NCBI GenBank assembly: GCA_002361175.1
Contig: DESG01000114.1
Coordinates: 1 to 29,197 of the forward strand
Direction of reading: 5' to 3'
DNA: 29,197 bases
Source of the DNA: Lachnoclostridium sp. UBA3320
GTDB lineage: Bacteria > Bacillota > Clostridia > Lachnospirales > Lachnospiraceae
Part shown: positions 22,924 through 29,197 of the stretch, piece by piece
How the letters are laid out: each line of letters starts with the position of its first letter
Numbering within the stretch: the stretch's first letter is position 1
Made by a program: the position numbers and the translations under genes
Notes under the pieces: generated by a model
What the model was told of the DNA's origin: nothing
Database searches by the model: none
What the model saw: the letters and a program-made list of their open reading frames with translations, nothing else

Positions 22924-24201
22924 ATGAAAGTTTTAATAGTTGGAAGTGGTGGGCGTGAGCACGCCATTGCGTGGAGCGTCTCACGAAGCAAAAGGGTAGA
23001 TAAAATTTATTGTGCTCCAGGTAACGGCGGCATATCTGAGATTGCAGAGTGTGTTGGTATAGCAGCTATGGAGTTTGACAGACTTGCAGATTTTGCACAG
23101 GATAATGAAATAGACCTTACAATAATTGGTATGGACGACCCACTTGTGGGCGGTATTGTAGATGTATTTGAAGAGCGTGGATTAAGAGTATTTGGACCAC
23201 GGAAAAATGCAGCGATAATTGAGGGTTCTAAGAGCTTTTCAAAAGACCTTATGAAGAAGTATAATATACCTACATGTCATTATGAAACATTTACATCACC
23301 AGAAGAAGCTCTTTTATATCTGGAGAATGTAACATTTCCTATTGTATTGAAAGCAGATGGGCTTGCACTTGGAAAAGGTGTGTTAATATGCAATAGTCTT
23401 AAAGAGGCAGAAGATGGCGTTACGACAATTATGCTTGACAAGCAATTTGGTGATGCAGGGGACACAATAGTAATTGAAGATTTTATAACAGGAAAAGAGG
23501 CTTCTGTGCTGTGTTTTTGTGATGGCACTCATATTAAACCTATGACAAGTGCACAAGACCACAAGCGTGCAAAAGATGGTGATAAAGGCTTAAATACAGG
23601 CGGTATGGGTACATTTTCACCTAGTCCGTTTTATACAGAGGAGATACAAAAATTCTGTGAAGAGAAAATTTATCAGCCTACAATGGATGCTATGAAAGCA
23701 GAAGGAAGAGACTTTACTGGAATACTTTTTGTAGGTCTTATGCTAACTGAGGAAGGACCTCGTGTTCTTGAGTATAATGCAAGATTTGGCGACCCAGAGG
23801 CACAAGTAGTGCTTCCACGAATGAAAAATGATATAATTGATGTAATTGATGCGTGTATAGATGGAAAACTTGATACTATAGATTTAGAGTTTGAAGACAA
23901 CGCTGCTGTATGTGTTGTGCTTGCGTCAGACGGCTATCCAGAACACTATGAAAAAGGAAAACTTATAACAGGGCTTGAAAATTTTGAAGGAAAAGATGGC
24001 TATTATGCATTTCATGCTGGAACGAAAAAAACAGATGAAGGCATTGTGACAAACGGCGGCAGAGTTCTTGGCATTACAGCAAAGGGAAAAAACCTTAAAG
24101 AAGCAAGGGAAAATGCTTATAAAGCAACAGAATGGGTGGAATTTGACAATAAATATATGCGCAGCGATATTGGAAAAGCTATTGATATAATAACAGAATA
24201 A
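22924..24201 (+). CDS. purD: Phosphoribosylamine-glycine ligase (GAR synthetase)
   Basis: PurD joins glycine to phosphoribosylamine with ATP, the second step of purine synthesis. The 425 residues follow the ATP-grasp GARS plan: an N-terminal VGSGGREHAIAW (6-17), then YCAPGNGGI, the ATP-grasp core (VLKADGLALGKGVLIC, SFSKDLMKKYNIPT), the GGMGTFSPSPF substrate loop, the metal-binding EYNARFGDPE, and a C-terminal GRVLGITAKG. AGGAGG precedes the ATG, 17 bases after the purN stop. The glycine it uses can be made by glyA, 19 bases downstream. Confidence 0.97.
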   Translation: MKVLIVGSGGREHAIAWSVSRSKRVDKIYCAPGNGGISEIAECVGIAAMEFDRLADFAQDNEIDLTIIGMDDPLVGGIVDVFEERGLRVFGPRKNAAIIEGSKSFSKDLMKKYNIPTCHYETFTSPEEALLYLENVTFPIVLKADGLALGKGVLICNSLKEAEDGVTTIMLDKQFGDAGDTIVIEDFITGKEASVLCFCDGTHIKPMTSAQDHKRAKDGDKGLNTGGMGTFSPSPFYTEEIQKFCEEKIYQPTMDAMKAEGRDFTGILFVGLMLTEEGPRVLEYNARFGDPEAQVVLPRMKNDIIDVIDACIDGKLDTIDLEFEDNAAVCVVLASDGYPEHYEKGKLITGLENFEGKDGYYAFHAGTKKTDEGIVTNGGRVLGITAKGKNLKEARENAYKATEWVEFDNKYMRSDIGKAIDIITE

Positions 24202-24220
24202 CAGGAGGAAAGAAAAAGAT

Positions 24221-25462
24221 ATGTATTCATTTGATGAAGTTAAAAATTTTGACCCAGAGATAGCACAAGCTATTGAATTGGAAACAGGAAGACAGAGAGA
24301 CAATATTGAACTTATTGCTTCTGAAAATCTTGTAAGCAAGGCTGTTATGGCAGCTATGGGAAGTACCCTTACAAACAAATATGCAGAGGGTTATCCAGGC
24401 AAAAGGTATTATGGCGGCTGTCAGTATGTAGACATTGCGGAAAATCTGGCAAGAGATAGAGCGATGGAGCTTTTTGGCTGCACATATGCCAATGTACAGC
24501 CACATTCAGGCGCACAGGCAAATATGACTGTATTTTTTGCACTGATGGAGCCTGGTGACACATTTATGGGTATGAATCTTGACCATGGCGGACACTTGAC
24601 ACATGGAAGTCCTGTAAACCTTTCAGGCAAATATTTTAACTGTGTTCACTATGGTGTAAATGATGAAGGATTTATTGACTATGACGAAGTAGAAAAGATT
24701 GCAAAAGACTGCAAGCCAAAGTTAATTATAGCTGGTGCAAGTGCATATGCACGTAAAATTGACTTTAAGCGTTTCCGTGAAATTGCAGATAGTGTAGGTG
24801 CTTATCTGATGGTTGATATGGCACATATTGCAGGACTTGTCGCTTCTGGTTATCATGAAAGCCCAATTCCGTATGCACATGTAACCACAACTACTACACA
24901 TAAAACACTCCGTGGCCCACGTGGAGGAATGATACTTGCAAGTAAGGAATTTGCAGAAGAGCACAAGCTTAATAAGGCATTATTCCCTGGAATACAGGGT
25001 GGTCCGCTTATGCATGTTATTGCAGCAAAAGCCGTATGTTTTAAAGAAGCACTTGAGCCTTCATTTAAGGAATATGGTAAAAACATTATTGACAATGCAC
25101 AGGCACTTTGCAAAGGACTTATTAACAGGGGAATAAAAATAGTTTCAGGTGGCACAGATAACCATCTTATGCTTGTAGACCTTGCTGATAAGGGGCTTAC
25201 AGGTAAAGAAGTTGAAAAGTGGCTTGATGATGCACACATCACATGTAACAAAAACACAATACCAAACGACCCACAGTCACCATTTGTTACAAGTGGTATA
25301 CGTCTTGGCACAGCCGCAATTACAACAAGAGGGTTTAAGACAGATGATACAGACAAAGTAGCAGAAGCAATAGCAATGGTTATTGCTGACCCAGAAGGAA
25401 ATAGGGCAAAAGCAACAGAAATTGTCAAATCATTGACAGACAAATATCCATTGTATGAATAA
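24221..25462 (+). CDS. glyA: Serine hydroxymethyltransferase
   Basis: SHMT is a PLP enzyme that converts serine and tetrahydrofolate to glycine and 5,10-methylene-THF. The 413-residue length is that of the bacterial dimeric enzyme. Visible motifs are ELIASEN (30-36), YAEGYPGKRYYGGC (54-67), SGAQAN, the DMAHIAGL stretch whose Asp binds the PLP nitrogen, and the PLP lysine Lys227 in TTTTHKTLRGPRGG. AGGAGG lies ahead of the start. Its place after purM, purN and purD makes metabolic sense: glycine goes to PurD, and the one-carbon unit, once oxidised to 10-formyl-THF, goes to PurN and PurH. Two small hairpins follow. Confidence 0.97.
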   Translation: MYSFDEVKNFDPEIAQAIELETGRQRDNIELIASENLVSKAVMAAMGSTLTNKYAEGYPGKRYYGGCQYVDIAENLARDRAMELFGCTYANVQPHSGAQANMTVFFALMEPGDTFMGMNLDHGGHLTHGSPVNLSGKYFNCVHYGVNDEGFIDYDEVEKIAKDCKPKLIIAGASAYARKIDFKRFREIADSVGAYLMVDMAHIAGLVASGYHESPIPYAHVTTTTTHKTLRGPRGGMILASKEFAEEHKLNKALFPGIQGGPLMHVIAAKAVCFKEALEPSFKEYGKNIIDNAQALCKGLINRGIKIVSGGTDNHLMLVDLADKGLTGKEVEKWLDDAHITCNKNTIPNDPQSPFVTSGIRLGTAAITTRGFKTDDTDKVAEAIAMVIADPEGNRAKATEIVKSLTDKYPLYE

Positions 25463-25468
25463 AGGTGC

Positions 25469-25512
25469 TGGTAATTCCAGCCGTTGAAAATCCCTCGCTG
25501 TATGCGAGGGAT
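25469..25512 (+). terminator. Tandem hairpins after glyA, probable terminator
   Basis: CTGG/CCAG (25469-25481) is a small hairpin. ATCCCTCGC (25490-25498) pairs perfectly with GCGAGGGAT (25504-25512) around TGTAT. There is no T run after the second stem, so termination may be partial. Confidence 0.55.
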
Positions 25513-25568
25513 AATTGCAATATTAGAATAGATTATAGCGTAAACTAAATATAATTGAAGGAATCAAA

Positions 25569-25886
25569 ATGAAAAAAATAATTTTAAGTGCAGATAATAA
25601 TTTAAAGTTATACTCTGTACCAGATGAAGTAGCAGATGACCTAGGCAAATACAGCTTTGAATTTAATCAATGGCTATTTCAAAGTCCTTATGCTGAAAAA
25701 TATCGCAAACAAGGAATTAGTAATGATAAAACATATATATATGTTGTTTATAATGAAAAGGATTTTATAGAATACCTTAACCAGTGGATATTTCCAGATA
25801 ATCCTTCTGTTTTTATTGAAAATATATGCGAATTTAATGAGAAAATTCCAGACAAGTATGCTGCATATCAATGGTATAATTTTTAG
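25569..25886 (+). CDS. Small hypothetical protein, 105 residues
   Basis: I do not recognise the family. The ORF is preceded by a reasonable ribosome site (GAAGGAA, 8-9 bases before the ATG) and has coherent coding character. The protein is mixed alpha/beta, soluble-looking and rich in aromatic residues (FEFNQWLFQSPYAEKY, YQWYNF at the end), with no signal peptide, membrane segment or metal motif. It begins the AT-rich islet after glyA and is 88 bases upstream of the acetyltransferase gene. A weak 6-bp inverted repeat (TGCCAA/TTGGCA) follows its stop. Confidence 0.65.
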   Translation: MKKIILSADNNLKLYSVPDEVADDLGKYSFEFNQWLFQSPYAEKYRKQGISNDKTYIYVVYNEKDFIEYLNQWIFPDNPSVFIENICEFNEKIPDKYAAYQWYNF

Positions 25887-25974
25887 TAATGCCAAAAAAT
25901 GGAATTGGCAAAGAATTATTACTTTGGAGAATAATGTTTTATTTTATATAGATTAATACATAGTGGAGGGTATA

Positions 25975-26445
25975 ATGAATATAAGAAAAGCAATAAAACA
26001 AGATATACCACAAATAGAGAATTTATTATATCAAGTACAAAAAATTCATTCAGATAAAAGACCTGATATTTTTAAGTCTGGCGGACAAAAGTATACAACA
26101 GAGGATTTAATACATATATTGGAAGACAGCAATAAGCCAATATATGTTGCAGAAAAAAATGATATAATAAAAGGATATGCATTCTGTATATTTAAACAGC
26201 ATGAAACTACTTCAATGACTAATATAAAAACATTATATATAGATGATTTATGTGTATCAGAGAATGTAAGGGGACAAGGGATTGGTTTAGAAATATATAA
26301 TTATGTCCTTGAGGTTGCAAAACAGAGCAAATGCTACAATGTTACACTAAATGTCTGGGCTTGCAATGAATCTGCTAAAAAATTTTATGATAAATGTGGG
26401 CTGCAAATTCAAAAATTTGGCATGGAACAGATAGTAGGAGAGTGA
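25975..26445 (+). CDS. GNAT family N-acetyltransferase
   Basis: This predicted cytosolic acyl-CoA-dependent N-acyltransferase has 156 residues. The N-terminal NIRKAIKQDIPQIENLLYQV is the typical first strand-helix of GNAT folds. The acetyl-CoA pyrophosphate loop is VRGQGIGLEIY (about 101-111), and NVTLNVWACNESAKKFYDKCGL forms the C-terminal helix-turn region. A GTG at 25963 is in frame, but GGAGGG lies between it and the ATG at 25975, so the ATG is the real start. The acceptor is unknown; ribosomal-protein N-termini, antibiotics and small amines are all possible. It sits 5 bases before a membrane-protein gene and is probably translationally coupled to it. Confidence 0.87.
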   Translation: MNIRKAIKQDIPQIENLLYQVQKIHSDKRPDIFKSGGQKYTTEDLIHILEDSNKPIYVAEKNDIIKGYAFCIFKQHETTSMTNIKTLYIDDLCVSENVRGQGIGLEIYNYVLEVAKQSKCYNVTLNVWACNESAKKFYDKCGLQIQKFGMEQIVGE

Positions 26446-26450
26446 TACTG

Positions 26451-27842
26451 GTGGATAAATTAAAGAAAAAATTGAGCGGGGGGGGGTATTGGTTAATAAG
26501 CATATCTGTTCTTTATATAGCATTTTTTGTGATAAATTATTTTACACCTGCACTTGCAGATGATTTTTATTATATGAGACATTTAGGGTTTGGTTTAAGT
26601 GAAGAGATAAATAGTTTATCTGTATTGGTACGGTCAATAACAGCTTTTTATAAGTCATGGGGTGGAAGGTTTATAGGATATGCATTAATGGTTTTTTTTA
26701 ATATTATTCCACCAGTAGTTTTTGATTTATTAAATTCATTGGCATATGTGCTATTAGTATATTTAATATATAAGATTTGCAATCTTGGAAAAAAATCAAA
26801 CTTAAAATTATTTTTACTGGTAAATATATTTATATGGTTGTTTGTTCCTGATTATGGACAGGTAATGTTTTGGACTGCTGGTTCAGCTAATTATTTATAT
26901 CCAGCCATTTTTGCACTGTTGGTGCTACTGATATTCCGAAAATACACATTAGAAAGTGGCAATTATTTTAAGAGCATCTGGTGGGTTGTGCCAGCTTTAT
27001 TACTTGGCTTTATAGCAGGCGCAGGAATGGAAAATATTAGTGGTGGAATGATTGTTATTTTAACACTGTATATAATTTATTTTTATAAAAACAAAGAAAA
27101 GAAAATACCATTAAATCTTGCAATAGTCAGTCTGTATACAGGGTGCATTATTGGTTTTTTAGTGCTTTTTTTCGCACCAGGAAACAGTGCAAGAGCAGGG
27201 GCACAAGAAAGTGTAGGTTTTATTTTTAAATGCTTTATTGCGTGCTATTACTGGATATTTTTTGGACTTGGAATTTTTATGGTAATGCTAGTTCTTATCT
27301 GGTGTGGATATAAAAAATTTTTTACTATAAAACGCTCTGAAATGGCGCAGTCATATATTTATTATATTGCTTCAATTTTATCAGCTTTTTGTCTTATTCT
27401 TACACCTACTATTGCAGAACGTGCATGGTTTATATCTACAGTATATGGAGTAGTTGCAGCAGGAATGCTTTTTGCCAGTGCAGACGATAGGCAGAAAGAA
27501 GAATTAGAAAAAAATAGTAAAAAAATTAGCTCTGTTAAAATGATTTCATTTATTATAACGGTATGTGGATGTATTTTCTGCCTTGTGTCAATAGCTGATA
27601 CCGCAATATGTTCATATGAAATGCATAAGCAGTCAGTACAGCGAGGAGAATATATTTTAGAACAAAGGGCAGCAGGAAATATGGATATATCTGTGCCAAT
27701 AATTTCTTACAAATATCCATTCCGTTCAAAACATGATGCATTAAGTGGACTGTCTGATATTACAGAAGACAGCAGTTACTGGATTAACCAAGCTCTAGCA
27801 GGATATTATGGCGTAAATACTATTACGGGTTATACTCAATAA
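26451..27842 (+). CDS. Polytopic membrane protein (DUF6056-like, glycosyltransferase-C-like), probably phase-variable
   Basis: This is an integral membrane protein of 463 residues with about ten hydrophobic segments. After the first (13-31) comes an extracytoplasmic TPALADDFYYMR, whose Asp37-Asp38 resembles the acidic loop of GT-C lipid-linked sugar transferases. DUF6056 membership is from memory and moderate. An upstream ATG at 26394 is in frame but lies inside the acetyltransferase gene. I chose GTG 26451 because AGGAG (26436-26440) lies 10 bases before it. Codons 10-12 are nine consecutive G (26478-26486). With eight G the frame stops at codon 15, with ten at codon 38, so slippage would switch the gene off; the window holds the ON state. 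It follows the acetyltransferase gene after 5 bases. Confidence 0.72.
   Translation: MDKLKKKLSGGGYWLISISVLYIAFFVINYFTPALADDFYYMRHLGFGLSEEINSLSVLVRSITAFYKSWGGRFIGYALMVFFNIIPPVVFDLLNSLAYVLLVYLIYKICNLGKKSNLKLFLLVNIFIWLFVPDYGQVMFWTAGSANYLYPAIFALLVLLIFRKYTLESGNYFKSIWWVVPALLLGFIAGAGMENISGGMIVILTLYIIYFYKNKEKKIPLNLAIVSLYTGCIIGFLVLFFAPGNSARAGAQESVGFIFKCFIACYYWIFFGLGIFMVMLVLIWCGYKKFFTIKRSEMAQSYIYYIASILSAFCLILTPTIAERAWFISTVYGVVAAGMLFASADDRQKEELEKNSKKISSVKMISFIITVCGCIFCLVSIADTAICSYEMHKQSVQRGEYILEQRAAGNMDISVPIISYKYPFRSKHDALSGLSDITEDSSYWINQALAGYYGVNTITGYTQ
26478..26486 (+). repeat. G9 homopolymer tract inside the membrane-protein gene
   Basis: Nine consecutive G in an AT-rich context encode Gly-Gly-Gly at codons 10-12. 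It is the only long G or C run I see in the window. Mononucleotide tracts of this length near a start codon are classic slipped-strand contingency loci. Confidence 0.9.
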
Positions 27843-27876
27843 TGTTAGAAATATTTGAAAATTAGGAGGAAAAAAA

Positions 27877-28260
27877 GTGAAAACAATATTAAATACTAAA
27901 AACGCACCAGAGGCAATCGGACCATATTCACAGGGAATTGACACAGGAAAACTTATGTTTCTTTCTGGTCAGATTCCTATTTGTCCGACAGAGGGTAAAA
28001 TCATAGCGACAGATATTGAAGGGCAGACAAAACAAGCCTTAGAGAATGTAAAAGCAATTTTAGAGTCATGTGGCTGTACTATGGATAATGTAGTAAAAAC
28101 AACAGTGTATCTTAAAGACATTAACGATTTTGTAAAGATGAATGAGGTCTATAAAGAATTTTTTAAAGAAGGAAATTATCCAGCAAGGTCAGCGGTACAA
28201 GTAGCAGCACTTCCAAAAGATGCATTAGTAGAAGTTGAAGTAATTGCACTTAGAGAATAG
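27877..28260 (+). CDS. ridA: RidA family reactive intermediate/imine deaminase
   Basis: RidA (YjgF/YER057c/UK114) hydrolyses reactive enamines and imines such as 2-aminoacrylate released by PLP enzymes. The 127-residue length is typical. The family pattern GPYSQGI (15-21), FLSGQIP (28-34), the catalytic-site Arg104 in YPARSAVQVAALPKDALVEVEVIA and Glu121 are all present. The start is GTG with a strong AGGAGG 7-8 bases upstream; no ATG lies nearby in frame. It is 34 bases after the membrane-protein gene. Its more natural partner may be glyA, a PLP enzyme, beyond the islet. Confidence 0.94.
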   Translation: MKTILNTKNAPEAIGPYSQGIDTGKLMFLSGQIPICPTEGKIIATDIEGQTKQALENVKAILESCGCTMDNVVKTTVYLKDINDFVKMNEVYKEFFKEGNYPARSAVQVAALPKDALVEVEVIALRE

Positions 28261-28307
28261 CGTCTAAAAATCTGGTGACATGCAGACTCTTGAAAGGGGT
28301 ACGCAGT

Positions 28308-29197
28308 ATGGGAAGATTTGTAAATCCTGATAACAGTGCATTTCAAGTTGCATTAAATTCAGAAATATATATTGATAAAACTGGTCTTATTGAATATACA
28401 AATAAAGTGTTAGATACAAAACAGGCATTTATTTGTAACAGCAGACCACGCCGTTTTGGAAAATCAATTACGGCAGATATGCTTGCTGCGTATTATAGCA
28501 GAGGTTGTGATTCTTTGCAGATGTTTTCTAATTTGGCAATAAGTGAGAATGATACATTTAAAGAGCATTTAAATAAATATGATGTTATACACATTGATGT
28601 GCAGTGGTGTATGATGGACGCAGGCTCTGCAAATGCTACTGTTGATTATATTAATACTAATCTTTCAGCAGAATTAAAAGAAATTTATTCTGAAATTAAG
28701 TTTGATAATGTTCATACAGCTTGTGGTATCATGTCTTGTATAACTGCTGCCACAGGCAAAAAATTTGTTGTTATTGTTGATGAATGGGATGTTTTAATTC
28801 GTGATGAAGCCACGAATCAATCTGTGCAGGAAGAATATATTAATTTTTTACGTGGAATGTTTAAGGGAACTGAACCTACAAAATTTATCCATCTTGCATA
28901 TCTTACTGGTATTTTGCCAATTAAAAAAATTAAAACACAGTCAGCACTAAATAATTTTGACGAATTTACTATGCTTGATGCCCGAGTATTTTCTCAATAT
29001 ATTGGATTTACAGAAAGTGAAGTTAAGACGCTCTGTAAAAAATATAATAAAAATTTTTATGAAGTCAAACGCTGGTATAATGGATATCTTCTTGCAGGTT
29101 ATCAGGTATATAACCCTAAAGCAGTTGTTGATGTTATAAGGTGGAATAAATTTCAAAGTTATTGGTCAAGTACAGGAACATATGAATCTATTGTTCC
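28308..29197 (+). CDS. AAA-ATPase-like protein (PF09820 type), C-terminus outside the window
   Basis: The frame is open from the ATG at 28308 to the last base without a stop, giving 296 visible residues. It starts with GRFVNPDNSAFQVALNSEIY and YIDKTGLIEYTN, the usual opening of the AAA-ATPase-like family. A modified Walker A, SRPRRFGKS, lies near residues 46-54 and Walker B VVIVDEWD near 159-166. The GILPIKKIKTQSALNNF stretch matches the family's conserved segment after Walker B. Complete members usually end in a PD-(D/E)XK nuclease domain (PF08011), which would lie beyond the window. A ribosome site AAAGGGG precedes the ATG. Its role is unknown; such genes are numerous in gut Clostridia and Bacteroidetes. 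Confidence 0.85.
   Translation, partial: MGRFVNPDNSAFQVALNSEIYIDKTGLIEYTNKVLDTKQAFICNSRPRRFGKSITADMLAAYYSRGCDSLQMFSNLAISENDTFKEHLNKYDVIHIDVQWCMMDAGSANATVDYINTNLSAELKEIYSEIKFDNVHTACGIMSCITAATGKKFVVIVDEWDVLIRDEATNQSVQEEYINFLRGMFKGTEPTKFIHLAYLTGILPIKKIKTQSALNNFDEFTMLDARVFSQYIGFTESEVKTLCKKYNKNFYEVKRWYNGYLLAGYQVYNPKAVVDVIRWNKFQSYWSSTGTYESIV

Noticed and set aside
24853..25443. 196-residue minus-strand open frame inside glyA
   Set aside because: It is antisense to a certain serine hydroxymethyltransferase gene and its composition follows from that strand; no motif or ribosome site.
26394..26450. Upstream ATG at 26394 as start of the membrane protein
   Set aside because: It lies inside the acetyltransferase gene without a ribosome site; the GTG at 26451 has AGGAG at the right distance.
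1..29197. CRISPR arrays, tRNA or rRNA genes, prophage or complete insertion sequence
   Set aside because: No regularly spaced repeats, no cloverleaf-like segments noticed by eye, no integrase, portal or DDE transposase frames; a tRNA search program would be needed to exclude a missed tRNA.

Overview
The window is a stretch of low-GC Firmicute chromosome. Gene content and style point to an anaerobic Clostridia member, probably Lachnospiraceae: strong GGAGG ribosome sites, a PD-(D/E)XK Rpn-type gene with a REEG-repeat tail, an AAA-ATPase-like gene, CUT2 sugar transport and BIG2-type surface proteins. This assignment is inference, because there is no rRNA or other marker gene. I saw no tRNA, rRNA, CRISPR array or complete insertion sequence.

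Layout. (1) 1-1547: a minus-strand Rpn-type nuclease gene between two near-identical 24-bp direct repeats. (2) 1548-4936: gmd, fcl and manC, which make GDP-L-fucose from mannose-1-phosphate and probably serve a surface glycan. (3) 4937-15109: a complete L-arabinose operon. A leader carries a consensus promoter and a perfect AraR box. It is followed by a lipoprotein binding protein, permease, double ATPase, second permease, araR, araA, an AraK-type ribulokinase and araD, ending at an 18-bp palindrome. (4) 15123-18159: a secreted BIG2-NlpC/P60 wall hydrolase (minus), then a dUTPase and a membrane-anchored surface module (plus). (5) 18174-21094: prfC (minus) and, divergently, an aldo/keto reductase with two [4Fe-4S] motifs. 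(6) 21226-25462: purM-purN-purD-glyA. GlyA makes the glycine PurD uses and the one-carbon unit that, oxidised to 10-formyl-THF, PurN uses. (7) 25569-27842: a more AT-rich accessory islet with an unknown small protein, a GNAT acetyltransferase and a polytopic membrane protein. (8) 27877-end: a RidA homologue and a truncated AAA-ATPase-like gene.

Main points of interest. The membrane-protein gene at 26451 has nine consecutive G at codons 10-12. Gain or loss of one G gives a stop within 38 codons, so it looks like a phase-variable switch. The arabinose control region has a perfect AraR operator and a second degenerate one about 231 bp apart on either side of a TTGACA-17-TATAGT promoter, with a foldable leader RNA and a 21-bp intercistronic hairpin after the binding-protein gene. 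The transporter ATPase has one intact and one wholly degenerate ATP site, and its two permeases differ.
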